Numbered from the stretch's first letter, positions 20,701-29,514 are shown. The stretch: 64,000 nt of DNA from Pseudomonadota bacterium (GCA_021779835.1 JAJXZX010000014.1:1-64000), one strand, 5' to 3'. Notes: generated from the sequence alone by a model not told the origin. Program-made: numbers and translations.

Positions 20701-20944
20701 GGTGGACTTCATCCGCAACGCCGATACCGAGGGGAAATCCAACATCGATATCCTGATCGAGGCGGGCGCCATCCGTTTCAAACCGATCATCCTTACGGCG
20801 ATTGCCGCGATGATCGGGGCGGTGGTGATCCTCAGCGACCCGATCTTCCAAGGCCTCGCGATCTCCTTGTTGTTCGGGTTGATGAGTTCGACCTTGCTGA
20901 CGGTTCTGGTGATCCCGGCGATCTATCGCGTCTTCAAGACCTGA
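17729..20944 (+). CDS. RND efflux transporter permease subunit (AcrB/HAE1-like)
   Basis: A 1071-residue pump of the resistance-nodulation-division superfamily. The first membrane segment (FIISPLTPLFIIAAIAVGLVAL) is followed by the porter domain opening PREEEPQISVPLVDI, a block of five to six membrane helices with SIGILVDDAIVVIENI carrying the proton-relay Asp pair, a second porter domain, and a C-terminal helix block with GIIVRNSILLVDF. Duplicated architecture and length fit drug or solvent pumps of the proton-driven type. The start at 17729 (MTNLPEKAL) overlaps the adaptor stop. A strong hairpin terminator follows 22 bases after the stop. A 912-codon open frame on the opposite strand is a shadow. 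Confidence 0.9.
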   Translation: MTNLPEKALGIAGRLTRTFIISPLTPLFIIAAIAVGLVALNSLPREEEPQISVPLVDIHISAPGLKAEDAVKLVTEPMETIVKGIDGVEHVYSQTQDDGALVTVRFKVGTSSDAAILRVHDKVNANLDQIPLGIPQPLIVGRGINDVAIVTLTLSGKPGSTVTANDLTRVTRALRTEVSKIDNVGLTYIVGDAPEAIRIAPDPEKLALYGVTLQELAGKVQGANEVLNAGKVRDQGQMIDLEAGQTLTAPAEVANLLLTTRDGRPVYVGDVSKVEFVPNTSDQLVSNIVRGADGKIDRTPAVTLAIAKRAGSNAVLVAQQILDKVDTLKGSLIPSNMTVETTRDYGVSANAKANELLFHLALATVSIIGLVLLAVGWRESIVVAIVIPVTILLTLFAAWIMGYTLNRVSLFALIFSIGILVDDAIVVIENIARHWAMKGEGSRVDRAIDAVAEVGNPTIVATLTVVAALLPMLFVSGMMGPYMSPIPANASAAMIFSFFVAVIITPWLMVKVAGKAEMKGHSDEDIYGGHHGGKLGQIYAFVARPILKTKRRSLTFLLVTAALSFGSLALLYTKDVTVKLLPFDNKAELSVMIDMPAGTSVEATDAVAQQVVAQVMDLPEVISAQTHAGTAAPFNFNGLVRHYYLRANPNQGDVQINLTSKDERSRTSHDIALQIRDRIAKIKLPEGASLKTVEPPPGPPVISTLLAEVYGPDAQTRRAAARKIEQAFKSVPFIVDVDNSFGTQARRLRATINSDKLEFFGVQESDVLNTIQILNGGTTVGYSHRGAGRDPIPIEVARGKANRVMNEAFLTTPIPANVLPGAKGVVELGDVISVKPELASYPIYRHNGRFAEMVTGELAGAYEAPLYGMLAVDSALNKMSWAPGEKPVVALHGQPDNESHVTLLWDGEWEVTWVTFRDMGAAFGVALLGIYILVVAQFGSFRLPLVILTPIPLTFLGIMIGHLIFHAPFSATSMIGFIALAGIIVRNSILLVDFIRNADTEGKSNIDILIEAGAIRFKPIILTAIAAMIGAVVILSDPIFQGLAISLLFGLMSSTLLTVLVIPAIYRVFKT

Positions 20945-20965
20945 GAGGGCGGGACGCAACAAACG

Positions 20966-20996
20966 AAAAGGCGCGCCGCGGAGGCACGCCTTTTTT
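20966..20996 (+). terminator. Rho-independent terminator of the RND operon
   Basis: AAAAGGCGCGCC at 20967-20978 pairs with GGCACGCCTTTT after a 5-base loop, with one mismatch, and runs into six T. It ends the efflux operon. The roughly 110 bases beyond it up to cbbR are AT-rich with no gene. Confidence 0.8.
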
Positions 20997-21106
20997 GTCG
21001 GAGTATGGGGGGCTGGTTCGGGCTTTCTATATTTCCTATAATCAATATTATGTTAAATATATTGATGCCGGAACGCAGCGTATCCCGCTGAAAACCCTGT
21101 CGTTCC

Positions 21107-22030
21107 TTACTCTGGCAAGAAACCGCCCTGCATCCCCATAATCGCCTTGCGTAAGGTATCGGTCACAGGCCGCATCGGTTTGTCCGCAGGCCAAACCAGA
21201 AACCAGTGGCGCACAATGGGTAGTCCCGGCGCGCGCAATTGCACCAGACGACCAGAATGCAGCTCGTCCATCACCGTGTGCAGCGACAGCACGGCAATTC
21301 CCAGCCCGGCGATGACTGCCTGCTTGATCGTCTCGTTAGAGCCCATTTCCACCGTGTCAAAGACATGGCCCTCGCCAATGCGGTCCAGATAGCGCGACAT
21401 CAGGATGCGCGTGCCAGAGCCGTCTTCTCGAGCCAGAAAAACCTGCGAAAACAGATCACTGGCGGTAATGTCGGCCTTACCAGCCAGCGGATGATCCGGC
21501 GCCGCGACAAGCCCGTGCGGATGCGGCCCCAGCGGCTCCGCTATCACGGAAGGAAACCGCGGCGGACGGCCCATCACGGTCAGGTCAACCGCATGGCGTT
21601 CCAAATCGCGGATAACGTCGTCGCGGTTGCCAACGCGAAGAATCACATCAATATCCGGGCATAACGCCTTTAGTTGCTTCACTAATTTTGGCGCAAAGTA
21701 CTTCCCGGTCGACACAACGCCTAAAATGACCTTGCCCGCACGCCCACGCGCCAGGGCATCAACCTGACCCGCGCACTGCGACAGAATGACCTCAATCCGC
21801 TCGGCTGCCTCCAGCATCGCGAAGCCGACCTCGGTCAGCTGCGAGCCCGCGGTATCAGAGGTCCGCTGCAATATCGGTACTTCAAGTATGGCCTCCAACC
21901 CTTTGATTTGCGCATGAATTGCTGGCGGCGTCAGGTTTAGCTGCTCGGCAGCGGCGGTGATTGAACCGCGGCGCGCCACCGCGGCAAGCGCACGAAGTTG
22001 CTTCAAACTCAGGGCATCAAACGCTGACAT
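21107..22030 (-). CDS. cbbR: LysR-family regulator of the CO2-fixation operon
   Basis: A 307-residue LysR-type transcription factor. The N-terminal helix-turn-helix (about residues 8-65: LKQLRALAAVARRGSITAAAE, TPPAIHAQIKGLE) is followed by a periplasmic-binding-protein-like effector domain with GVVSTGKYFAPKLV and AGLGIAVLSLHTV. It is divergent from cbbF with a 96-base shared control region, the usual place of cbbR, which activates cbb genes in response to metabolites such as RuBP. AAGGA precedes the ATG. A CTTAT-N11-ATAAG dyad with the LysR T-N11-A form lies in the shared region. Confidence 0.9.
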   Translation of the reverse strand: MSAFDALSLKQLRALAAVARRGSITAAAEQLNLTPPAIHAQIKGLEAILEVPILQRTSDTAGSQLTEVGFAMLEAAERIEVILSQCAGQVDALARGRAGKVILGVVSTGKYFAPKLVKQLKALCPDIDVILRVGNRDDVIRDLERHAVDLTVMGRPPRFPSVIAEPLGPHPHGLVAAPDHPLAGKADITASDLFSQVFLAREDGSGTRILMSRYLDRIGEGHVFDTVEMGSNETIKQAVIAGLGIAVLSLHTVMDELHSGRLVQLRAPGLPIVRHWFLVWPADKPMRPVTDTLRKAIMGMQGGFLPE

Positions 22031-22040
22031 TCATATTTTC

Positions 22041-22061
22041 CTTATCAGGCGCGCAAATAAG
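22041..22061. promoter_or_regulatory. LysR-type (CbbR) binding site in the cbbR-cbbF region
   Basis: CTTAT at 22041-22045 and ATAAG at 22057-22061 are inverted repeats separated by 11 bases, the T-N11-A form of LysR operators. It lies 10 bases upstream of the cbbR start and about 65 bases upstream of the cbbF start, where CbbR would repress itself and activate the operon. Confidence 0.6.
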
Positions 22062-22126
22062 TAAATGGCATTTAATCATCCGCTTCGCAATCCTGATTCC
22101 AGTTCGTAGCTTTGGGAGGAGAGACG

Positions 22127-23134
22127 ATGCCGCTAGACCAATCCGCCTTTGCCGGATGCGAAGTGCCGGTTCACCTGCAAGAGGTGATTGGCCGTCTCGC
22201 AGCGGTTTCCGTCACTCTGGCGCGCCGCATTGCGCGCGGCGGGATCGAAGATGACCTTGCCAGCGCCGTCGGCACCAACAGTGATGGCGACGGCCAAAAA
22301 GCATTGGACGTCATCGCGGACGAGGCGTTCATGGCAGCGCTTCGCGGCACCGGGGTGCGCTATTACGCGTCCGAAGAGCAGGAAAGCGCCCTGCCCCTCA
22401 ATCCCACCGGCTGTCTCGCGTTGGCGATCGACCCGCTGGACGGCTCGTCGAACATCGACGCCAACGTCTCGATCGGCACGATCTTTTCGATCTATCCCGC
22501 CGCCGAGTCCCCCGAGGCCAGCTTTCTGCGCCCGACGTCAGAGCAGATCGCCGCAGGCTACATCATCTACGGCCCGCAGTGCTGCATGATGGTCACCTTC
22601 GGCAAGGGCGTGCTGAAATATGTGTTGGAACCGGAAACCGCGCAGTTTCGCCTGGTCAATGCCAACGTGCGGGTGCCGGCGGAATCCACCGAATTCGCCA
22701 TCAACGCCTCCAACTACCGGCACTGGCCGCGCGCAATCCGCTCTTACATCGATGACTGCGTGGCGGGTGCCGAGGGTCCGCGAGAGCGCAATTTCAACAT
22801 GCGCTGGATCGCCTCTCTCGTGGCGGAAACCCACCGCATCCTGACGCGCGGCGGCATCTTTCTGTATCCGCGTGATGGCCGCAAAGGCTACGAGAATGGC
22901 CGCCTGCGGCTGCTTTATGAAGGCGGCCCGATCGCCTTTCTGGTCACGCAAGCGGGCGGCGAGGCAACGGACGGCGCCGATCCGATCCTGACGCAAGCGC
23001 CCAAGCATCTGCACGCGCGCACGCCGCTGATCTTCGGCTCTGCCAGCAAGGTCGCGCGCGTTGCGGCCTATCACGACCTGCCAGAGCAGGAAACTTCCGC
23101 CCTTTTCGGCACGCGTGGCCTTTTCCGGAGCTGA
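22127..23134 (+). CDS. cbbF: Fructose-1,6-bisphosphatase class I, Calvin cycle
   Basis: Hydrolyses fructose-1,6-bisphosphate (and often sedoheptulose bisphosphate) to regenerate RuBP. The 335-residue protein has the metal-binding motif [11 protein letters not shown], the preceding EEQES, and the substrate-binding region [22 protein letters not shown]. The ATG at 22127 has GGGAGGAGAG just upstream, which decides the start over an in-frame upstream codon. It is the first gene of the operon, divergent from cbbR, and its stop is four bases from cbbP. Confidence 0.93.
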   Translation: MPLDQSAFAGCEVPVHLQEVIGRLAAVSVTLARRIARGGIEDDLASAVGTNSDGDGQKALDVIADEAFMAALRGTGVRYYASEEQESALPLNPTGCLALAIDPLDGSSNIDANVSIGTIFSIYPAAESPEASFLRPTSEQIAAGYIIYGPQCCMMVTFGKGVLKYVLEPETAQFRLVNANVRVPAESTEFAINASNYRHWPRAIRSYIDDCVAGAEGPRERNFNMRWIASLVAETHRILTRGGIFLYPRDGRKGYENGRLRLLYEGGPIAFLVTQAGGEATDGADPILTQAPKHLHARTPLIFGSASKVARVAAYHDLPEQETSALFGTRGLFRS

Positions 23135-23138
23135 CATC

Positions 23139-24011
23139 ATGAGCAAAAAACACCCCATCATCTCGGTCACCGGATCTTCAGGCGCAGGCACATCGACGGT
23201 CAAGCACACGTTCGACCAGATATTCCGCCGCGAAGGGATCAAGGCGGTTTCGATCGAGGGCGATGCCTTCCACCGCTTTGATCGCGCCGCGATGAAGGCC
23301 GAACTGGAGAGCCGCGCGGCCTCGGGTAACTCAAACTTCTCGCATTTCTCATACGAAGCCAATGAGTTGGTCGAGCTGGAGCGCGTCTTTCGCGACTATG
23401 GCGAAACCGGCAAGGGGCGCACGCGTCACTATATCCACGATGCGACCGAGGCCGAGAAATACGGCACGCCGCCCGGCAAATTCACCGAATGGGCGGCGTT
23501 CGAGGATGGCTCTGACATCCTCTTCTACGAGGGGCTGCACGGATCGGTGGTCAATGACGACGTCGATCTTCCCAAATACGCCGACCTGAAAATCGGCGTG
23601 GTGCCGGTTATCAACCTCGAATGGATCCAGAAAATCCACCGCGACCGCGCCCATCGCGGCTACACGACCGAGGCGGTGACCGACACGATCCTGCGCCGGA
23701 TGCACGCCTATGTGCATTGCATCACGCCGCAGTTCACCAACACCGACATCAACTTTCAGCGCGTGCCGGTGGTTGACACCTCCAACCCCTTCATCGCGCG
23801 CTGGATTCCCACGGCGGACGAAAGCCTTGTGGTGATCCGCTTTCGCAGCCCGCGTGGGATCGACTTTCCCTACCTCGTCTCGATGATCGAGGGCAGCTGG
23901 ATGAGCCGCGCCAATTCCATCGTCATTCCCGGCGGCAAGATGGATCTGGCGATGCAGCTGATCCTCACCCCCCTGATCGAACGGCTGGTGCGCGACTCAA
24001 AGCGTGCCTGA
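23139..24011 (+). CDS. cbbP: Phosphoribulokinase
   Basis: Phosphorylates ribulose-5-phosphate to RuBP, the CO2 acceptor. The 290-residue protein is the bacterial octameric (class I) type, with the P-loop SVTGSSGAGTSTVK near residues 8-21, the Walker-B-like DILFYEGLHG region, and HRDRAHRGYTTEAV. The start ATG lies five bases after the cbbF stop, with CCGGAG as the ribosome site. In Rhodobacter sphaeroides cbbT and cbbG follow at this point; here the next gene is cbbA. Confidence 0.93.
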   Translation: MSKKHPIISVTGSSGAGTSTVKHTFDQIFRREGIKAVSIEGDAFHRFDRAAMKAELESRAASGNSNFSHFSYEANELVELERVFRDYGETGKGRTRHYIHDATEAEKYGTPPGKFTEWAAFEDGSDILFYEGLHGSVVNDDVDLPKYADLKIGVVPVINLEWIQKIHRDRAHRGYTTEAVTDTILRRMHAYVHCITPQFTNTDINFQRVPVVDTSNPFIARWIPTADESLVVIRFRSPRGIDFPYLVSMIEGSWMSRANSIVIPGGKMDLAMQLILTPLIERLVRDSKRA

Positions 24012-24041
24012 GCCCCCTGCCCTGCATTAGGAGTATCCGAT

Positions 24042-25124
24042 ATGGCACTGATAACACTCAGACAACTGCTGGACCATGCCGCCGAACATAGCTACGGCGT
24101 GCCCGCGTTCAACATCAACAACATGGAACAGGGATTGGCCATCATGGAGGCCGCAAAGGCCGTCGATGCTCCGGTTATCATCCAGGCCAGCCGCGGCGCG
24201 CGTTCTTACGCCAATGACACCATGCTGGCCAAGATGATCGAGGCGCTGGCCGCGATCTACCCGACCATCCCGCTGTGCATGCACCAAGACCACGGCAATA
24301 ACGAGGCCACCTGCATGACCGCGATCCGCTATGGCTTCACCTCGGTGATGATGGATGGCTCGCTCGAGGGCGACGCCAAAACGCCCGCCAGCTACGATTA
24401 CAACGTCGCGATCACCGAACGCGTCAGCCGTATGGCACATTGGGTCGGCGCGTCGGTGGAGGGCGAACTGGGTGTGCTGGGCAGTCTGGAAACCGGCGAA
24501 GGCGAGGCCGAGGATGGCCACGGCGCGACGGGAAAACTCAGCCACGATCAGCTTTTGACCGACCCCGATCAGGCGGTGGATTTCGTGCGCCGAACCAAGG
24601 TTGACGCGCTGGCGATTGCCTGCGGCACCAGCCACGGCGCATATAAGTTCTCGCGCAAACCGACCGGCGACATCCTTGCGATGCGCGTGATCGAGGAAAT
24701 CCACGCCAAGCTGCCCAATACCCACCTTGTGATGCACGGCTCGTCCTCGGTGCCGCAGGAATTGCAGGACGTTATCAACAAATATGGCGGCGAGATGCCC
24801 CAGACCTACGGCGTTCCGGTCGAGGAAATCGTGCGCGGCATCCGCCACGGCGTGCGGAAGGTCAACATCGACACCGATTGCCGCATGGCGATGGCCGGGC
24901 AGTTCCGCAAGGTCGCCATGTTGAACCCGGCAGAGTTCGACCCGCGCAAATTCCTGAAACCGGCGATGGATGCGATGCGGGATCTGTGTCGCGACCGTCT
25001 GGAACAGTTCGGTGCCGCCGGGCACGCCAGCAAAATCAAGGTCATCGCGCAGGACGACATGGCAAAACGCTATGCCTCGGGCGCGCTCGACCCCGTCACC
25101 CTTCACGCCCAAGCCGCAGAATAA
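24042..25124 (+). CDS. cbbA: Class II fructose-bisphosphate aldolase, Calvin cycle type
   Basis: A 360-residue zinc aldolase that joins dihydroxyacetone phosphate with glyceraldehyde-3-phosphate or erythrose-4-phosphate. Zinc-binding His are seen in CMHQDHGNN and in the later KFSRKPT and VMHGSSSVP blocks. The long loop [20 protein letters not shown] is typical of the CbbA subgroup. TAGGAG precedes the ATG. The stop is 10 bases before cbbM, with an AAGGAGG site between them. Confidence 0.92.
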   Translation: MALITLRQLLDHAAEHSYGVPAFNINNMEQGLAIMEAAKAVDAPVIIQASRGARSYANDTMLAKMIEALAAIYPTIPLCMHQDHGNNEATCMTAIRYGFTSVMMDGSLEGDAKTPASYDYNVAITERVSRMAHWVGASVEGELGVLGSLETGEGEAEDGHGATGKLSHDQLLTDPDQAVDFVRRTKVDALAIACGTSHGAYKFSRKPTGDILAMRVIEEIHAKLPNTHLVMHGSSSVPQELQDVINKYGGEMPQTYGVPVEEIVRGIRHGVRKVNIDTDCRMAMAGQFRKVAMLNPAEFDPRKFLKPAMDAMRDLCRDRLEQFGAAGHASKIKVIAQDDMAKRYASGALDPVTLHAQAAE

Positions 25125-25134
25125 GGAGGATACC

Positions 25135-26520
25135 ATGGATCAGTCAGACCGCTACGCAAACCTCAAGCTTCGCGAAAAAGACCTTATCGCAGGCGGGCGC
25201 CATGTGCTTTGCGCCTATATCATGAAGCCCAAAGCGGGCTACGGCTACCTGGAAACTGCGGCCCATTTCGCGGCCGAAAGCTCGACTGGCACCAATGTCG
25301 ATGTCTCGACCACCGACGCGTTCACCCGGGGCGTCGATGCGCTGGTATATGAAATAAATCCGGAAAAAGAGGTGATGAAGATCGCCTATCCGGTTGATCT
25401 GTTTGACAGAAACATCATAGACGGTCGCGCGATGCTGGCCTCTTTCCTGACCCTGACCATTGGCAACAACCAAGGCATGGGTGACGTCGAATACGCCAAG
25501 ATGCACGACTTCTGGGTGCCGCCGGCCTATCTGCGCCTGTTCGACGGTCCCTCGACCACCATTCGCGATCTGTGGCGCGTGCTCGGTCGCCCGGTGGTTG
25601 ACGGCGGCTTCATCGTCGGCACCATCATCAAGCCAAAACTTGGCCTGCGCCCCAAACCCTTTGCCGATGCCTGCTATGATTTCTGGCTGGGCGGCGATTT
25701 CATCAAGAACGACGAGCCGCAGGGCAACCAGACCTTCGCGCCCTTCAAGGATACCGTGCGGCTGGTGCACGATGCGATGGTGCGCGCGCAGGAAAAGACC
25801 GGGCAGGCAAAGCTGTTTTCGTTCAACATCACCGCTGATGACTATCGCGAAGAAATCGCGCGCGGCGAGTATATTCTGGAGACCTTCGGCGAAAATGCCG
25901 ATCACATCGCCTTCCTTGTTGATGGCTACGTCACCGGACCTCAAGCGATCACCACGGCGCGCCGCACCTTCCCCAAGCAATACCTGCATTACCACCGTGC
26001 CGGTCATGGCGCCGTCACATCGCCCTCGGCCAAGCGTGGCTATACCGCGTTCGTCCTGTCCAAAATGGCCCGCCTTCAGGGCGCCAGCGGCATCCACACC
26101 GGCACCATGAGCTACGGCAAGATGGAGGGTGAGGCTTCGGACAAGCTGATGGCCTATATGATCACTGACGATAGCGCCGACGGGCCGTTCTACCATCAGG
26201 AATGGCAGGGTATGAACCCGACGACGCCGATCATCTCTGGCGGCAAGAACGCGCTGCGGATGCCTGGGTTTTTCGCGAACCTTGGCCACTCCAACCTGAT
26301 CATGACGGCGGGCGGCGGGGCGTTCGGCCACATCGACGGTGCGGCCTCTGGTGCGATTTCCTTGCGTCAGGCAGAACAATGCTGGAAAGAAGGGGCGAAC
26401 CCGGTGGAGTTTGCGAAAGATCACAAGGAATTCGCCCGCGCCTTTGAAAGCTTCCCCGGCGACGCCGACAAGCTTTACCCCGGCTGGCGCGAGGCCCTTC
26501 GCATTAACTCCGCCGCCTAA
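25135..26520 (+). CDS. cbbM: Ribulose-bisphosphate carboxylase, form II
   Basis: Carboxylates RuBP as a homodimer, without a small subunit. The 461 residues keep Rhodospirillum rubrum numbering exactly: catalytic K166 in TIIKPKLG, carbamylated K191 in [10 protein letters not shown] with D193 and E194, and loop-6 K329 in YGKMEGE. The phosphate-binding ISGG at 367-370 is followed by Lys371, where the form II sequences I recall have Met. The start is fixed by AAGGAGG seven bases upstream of ATG at 25135; a longer open frame from 24970 is the shadow of cbbA. Form II alone suggests fixation under high CO2 and low O2, or redox balancing, though a form I copy elsewhere cannot be excluded. Confidence 0.95.
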   Translation: MDQSDRYANLKLREKDLIAGGRHVLCAYIMKPKAGYGYLETAAHFAAESSTGTNVDVSTTDAFTRGVDALVYEINPEKEVMKIAYPVDLFDRNIIDGRAMLASFLTLTIGNNQGMGDVEYAKMHDFWVPPAYLRLFDGPSTTIRDLWRVLGRPVVDGGFIVGTIIKPKLGLRPKPFADACYDFWLGGDFIKNDEPQGNQTFAPFKDTVRLVHDAMVRAQEKTGQAKLFSFNITADDYREEIARGEYILETFGENADHIAFLVDGYVTGPQAITTARRTFPKQYLHYHRAGHGAVTSPSAKRGYTAFVLSKMARLQGASGIHTGTMSYGKMEGEASDKLMAYMITDDSADGPFYHQEWQGMNPTTPIISGGKNALRMPGFFANLGHSNLIMTAGGGAFGHIDGAASGAISLRQAEQCWKEGANPVEFAKDHKEFARAFESFPGDADKLYPGWREALRINSAA

Positions 26521-26568
26521 CCCATTGCGGGTGGACAGAAATGTCCGCCCCCTTATCAGGAGACCGCC

Positions 26569-27252
26569 ATGTTTGATCGCACGCTCAAGATCGCCCCCTC
26601 GATCCTTTCCGCCGATTTTGCCAACTTCGGCCTCGAATGCGAGGCGATCGAGGCGGAGGGCTGCGACTGGGTCCATGTCGATGTGATGGACGGCCATTTC
26701 GTGCCAAACCTCACCTTTGGCCCCGCGATGTGCAAGGCGATCCGCCCGCATATCAAGACGGTGATGGACGTGCACCTAATGATCGCGCCGGTCGATGCCT
26801 ACATCGAGGCATTCGCAGAGGCTGGCGCCGATATTATCTCGGCCCATCTGGAGGCCGGGCCGCACATTCACCGCACCTTGCAAGCCATTCGTGGTGCAGG
26901 GAAAAAGGCAGGTCTCGCCATCAATCCCGGCACCGGCATCGAGGATGTGGACTACCTGTTGGACATGGTCGATCTCGTCTGCGTGATGACGGTGAACCCG
27001 GGCTTCGGGGGGCAGAAATTCATCCACTCGCAGGTTGAAAAGGTGCGCAAACTGCGCGCCATGATCGGCGACCGCCCGATCCATATCGAGATTGACGGCG
27101 GCGTCACGCCAGAAACCGCGCCTTTGGTGGTGGCGGCGGGCGCTGATGTGCTTGTCGCGGGCTCGGCCGTGTTCAAGGGCGGCTCGGTCAAGAATCCATC
27201 GCCGTATGGGGCCAATATGGCCGCGATCCGCGCCTCGGTCGCGGGCAGGTAG
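26569..27252 (+). CDS. rpe: Ribulose-phosphate 3-epimerase
   Basis: Interconverts xylulose-5-phosphate and ribulose-5-phosphate, feeding phosphoribulokinase. The 227-residue TIM barrel has the family motifs APSILSADFANF, WVHVDVMDGHFVPNLTFGP, MDVHLMI, MTVNPGFGGQKF and EIDGGVTPE. It is the cbbE type, placed 48 bases after cbbM, with AGGAG before the ATG. Its position in the operon links it to carbon fixation instead of the general pentose phosphate pathway. Confidence 0.93.
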   Translation: MFDRTLKIAPSILSADFANFGLECEAIEAEGCDWVHVDVMDGHFVPNLTFGPAMCKAIRPHIKTVMDVHLMIAPVDAYIEAFAEAGADIISAHLEAGPHIHRTLQAIRGAGKKAGLAINPGTGIEDVDYLLDMVDLVCVMTVNPGFGGQKFIHSQVEKVRKLRAMIGDRPIHIEIDGGVTPETAPLVVAAGADVLVAGSAVFKGGSVKNPSPYGANMAAIRASVAGR

Positions 27253-27294
27253 CACGCGACGCGAGGGTTTTGCCAAGCGAAGAAGGACCGAACC

Positions 27295-27951
27295 ATGAAA
27301 GCCGTGATCTTCGATCTTGACGGAACGCTGATCGACAGCGCGCCCGACATTCATGCAGCCGTCAACTTGACGCTGGCGGAAATTGGCGCCGCGCGGATCG
27401 ACCTGCGGCAGGTGAAGTCCTTTATCGGCAACGGCGTCGGTGTGCTGATTGAAAAGGTGCGCGCCGCGCGGGGTCTGACGCTGCCGCAGCCAGAGGTGTT
27501 GGAGCGCTTCATGCGGCACTACAACGCGAACCCCGCGACGCTGACCACGCTCTACCCCAATGTGCGGGCCACGCTGGAGCTGTTGACGGCGCAGGGCACC
27601 GCCCTTGGCGTCTGCACCAACAAACCCGAGGGTCCGACGCGGGAAATCCTTGCCGCCTTTGACCTGACCCGGTTCTTTAGCGCCGTGGTCGGCGGCGACA
27701 CCCTGACCGCGCGTAAGCCGGACCCGGCGCCGCTGGCCTATGCCGTGGCAGCGCTGAACCGCCCAACCACTGCCTATGTCGGCGATAGCGAGGTTGATGC
27801 CGAAACCGCGCAGCGCGCCGCCCTGCCCTTTGCGATCTTCTCGCAAGGCTACCGCAAGACCCCGATCAGCGAGTTGCCGCATGATGCAAGCTTTGACGAC
27901 TTTGCCGAGCTTCCCGCCGTGCTCGACCGTCTGATGCCGGTGCCTGCATGA
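27295..27951 (+). CDS. gph: Phosphoglycolate phosphatase, CbbZ type
   Basis: A 218-residue HAD-superfamily phosphatase that removes the 2-phosphoglycolate made by RuBisCO oxygenation. The nucleophile motif FDLDGTLIDSAPDIH is at residues 5-19, then CTNKP (motif II), the Lys in TARKPDPAP (motif III) and YVGDSEVDAE (motif IV). AGAAGGA precedes the ATG. Its stop overlaps the start of cbbY (ATGA). Its placement after cbbM and rpe is the usual cbbZ position. Confidence 0.88.
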   Translation: MKAVIFDLDGTLIDSAPDIHAAVNLTLAEIGAARIDLRQVKSFIGNGVGVLIEKVRAARGLTLPQPEVLERFMRHYNANPATLTTLYPNVRATLELLTAQGTALGVCTNKPEGPTREILAAFDLTRFFSAVVGGDTLTARKPDPAPLAYAVAALNRPTTAYVGDSEVDAETAQRAALPFAIFSQGYRKTPISELPHDASFDDFAELPAVLDRLMPVPA

Positions 27952-28643
27952 CGCTGGCTGCGCTGATCTTTGACGTTGACGGCACGCTCGCCGAAACCGA
28001 AGAGGCCCATCGCGCGGCGTTCAACGCGGCTTTCGCGGCCCTTGGGCTAAACTGGCACTGGACGCGCGCGGATTATCGCACCCTGCTGAAAACCACCGGC
28101 GGCAAGGAACGCATCCGCGCGTATCTTGCAGCGCAGGGGCTTGCCCCATTGGCTGACGTGGAAATCGCGGAAATTCACGCGAAGAAGACGGCGCAATACG
28201 TTGAAATCCTTGGATCTGGACAGCTTCCTCTGCGCGACGGCGTGGCCGACCTGATAGCCTCCGCCCGTGCCGCTGGCCTGAGCCTTGCCATCGCCACGAC
28301 CACAAGCCGCCCCAATATCGAGGCGCTGGCGCACTGCTGTTGGGGCCGCCCTGCCGCAGAGGTTTTCGACGTGATCGCCGCCGGGGATGAGGTCGCGCGC
28401 AAAAAGCCGGCACCCGACGTCTTTCAACTCGCCCTGTCGCGCCTGGGCGTGGCCCCCGACCGCGCCATTGCCTTTGAGGATAGTCTCAACGGCCTGCGTT
28501 CGGCGCAAGCTGCGGGGATACGCACCGTCGTTACACCCAGCCTTTATACCGATGACGAAGACCACGGCGCGGCCCAGTGGTGCGTTCCCTCGCTTGCCCT
28601 CGCGCATCTGCCGGTCGAGGTGACGCGGGCCATTGCGTCATAG
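27948..28643 (+). CDS. cbbY: CbbY-family HAD phosphatase
   Basis: A 231-residue HAD hydrolase with IFDVDGTLAETEEAHRAAFN at the N-terminus, the TEEAHR extension typical of CbbY, ATTTSRPN (motif II), RKKPAPDVF (motif III) and AIAFEDSLNG (motif IV). CbbY dephosphorylates xylulose-1,5-bisphosphate, a misfire product that inhibits RuBisCO. It is the last clearly operonic cbb gene, coupled to gph by an ATGA overlap. Confidence 0.9.
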   Translation: MTLAALIFDVDGTLAETEEAHRAAFNAAFAALGLNWHWTRADYRTLLKTTGGKERIRAYLAAQGLAPLADVEIAEIHAKKTAQYVEILGSGQLPLRDGVADLIASARAAGLSLAIATTTSRPNIEALAHCCWGRPAAEVFDVIAAGDEVARKKPAPDVFQLALSRLGVAPDRAIAFEDSLNGLRSAQAAGIRTVVTPSLYTDDEDHGAAQWCVPSLALAHLPVEVTRAIAS

Positions 28644-28764
28644 CGACCCGACGCGGCAGCAACCGCGAATTTGGTATCGACAAGACGCGAGTGCGGCGGC
28701 TAAACTTCGCGCAGGAAGATATCGAGTGCTGTGCGTTTGAACGGGACTTCAGGAGACGGCACCG

Positions 28765-29514
28765 ATGCTGGGCCTAATGGAGCGTATGATCGGCGCGCAG
28801 TCGGTCGACGAAGTGTGGGCATGCTACCTGGAGGGCCTGAATACCTTCGGTTTTTCCAAAGCAATGTATGGTCTGGTCAACTTTCATCCCAAGCTTCCCA
28901 CGTTTGCCAGTTTCGAAGACATCCTGTTCCTGTCCAATCATGACAAGGCCTATCTCGACACCTTTATCGGTGAGGCGCTTTACAAGGACGCGCCGATGGT
29001 GAAATGGGCCGCCGAAAATGACGGTGCAGCCAGTTGGCGGCTGGTGGCAGAGATGTTCGAGGCGGGCACCCTGTCAGCGGCCGCGCAGCGTGTGATCCAG
29101 TTCAACCGCAGGATGGGCGTCGTCGCCGGGTATTCGATCAGCTTCCGCGGTCTGTCGGTGCGCTCTAAGGGCACAATCGGCCTCGTTGGCGCGCCGGGCT
29201 ATACACAGGATGATGTTGACGGGATATGGGACGAACACGGGCGAAAGATCATGACGCTGTCCTCTCTGCTGCATCTCAAGGCCACCAACCTGCCCCGCGA
29301 CCTGCCCTACAGCCTGACTGAACGGCAGCGAGAGGCGCTGGAATGGGTGGCCGAGGGCAAGACCACGCAGGATATCGCCGTGCTGATGGCGATCTCGACC
29401 GCGATGGTGGAAAAGCACCTCCGGCTCGCCAGAGAGGCTATGGACGTGGAAACCACGGCCCATGCGGTGGCTAAGGCCTCGCGGTTAAATCAGATTTTCA
29501 GCGCTCGCGGTTGA
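28765..29514 (+). CDS. LuxR-family regulator (autoinducer-binding domain plus HTH), solo
   Basis: A 249-residue protein with an N-terminal acyl-homoserine-lactone-binding-type domain (about 10-160) and a C-terminal LuxR helix-turn-helix (YSLTERQREALEWVAEGKTTQDIAVLM, about 186-212). In the pocket, the positions of TraR Trp57 and Tyr61 look like Tyr63 and Phe67, the Asp is kept (D75) and Trp91 matches Trp85, so the ligand may differ from a standard lactone. No luxI synthase is nearby. AGGAG lies nine bases before the ATG. It sits 121 bases after cbbY and probably has its own promoter; a link to the cbb operon is unproven. Confidence 0.8.
   Translation: MLGLMERMIGAQSVDEVWACYLEGLNTFGFSKAMYGLVNFHPKLPTFASFEDILFLSNHDKAYLDTFIGEALYKDAPMVKWAAENDGAASWRLVAEMFEAGTLSAAAQRVIQFNRRMGVVAGYSISFRGLSVRSKGTIGLVGAPGYTQDDVDGIWDEHGRKIMTLSSLLHLKATNLPRDLPYSLTERQREALEWVAEGKTTQDIAVLMAISTAMVEKHLRLAREAMDVETTAHAVAKASRLNQIFSARG

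Noticed and set aside
25144-26775. A 543-codon minus-strand frame across cbbM and rpe
   Set aside because: cbbM matches RuBisCO residue by residue, so the opposite frame is a shadow; it spans two genes and has no ribosome site.
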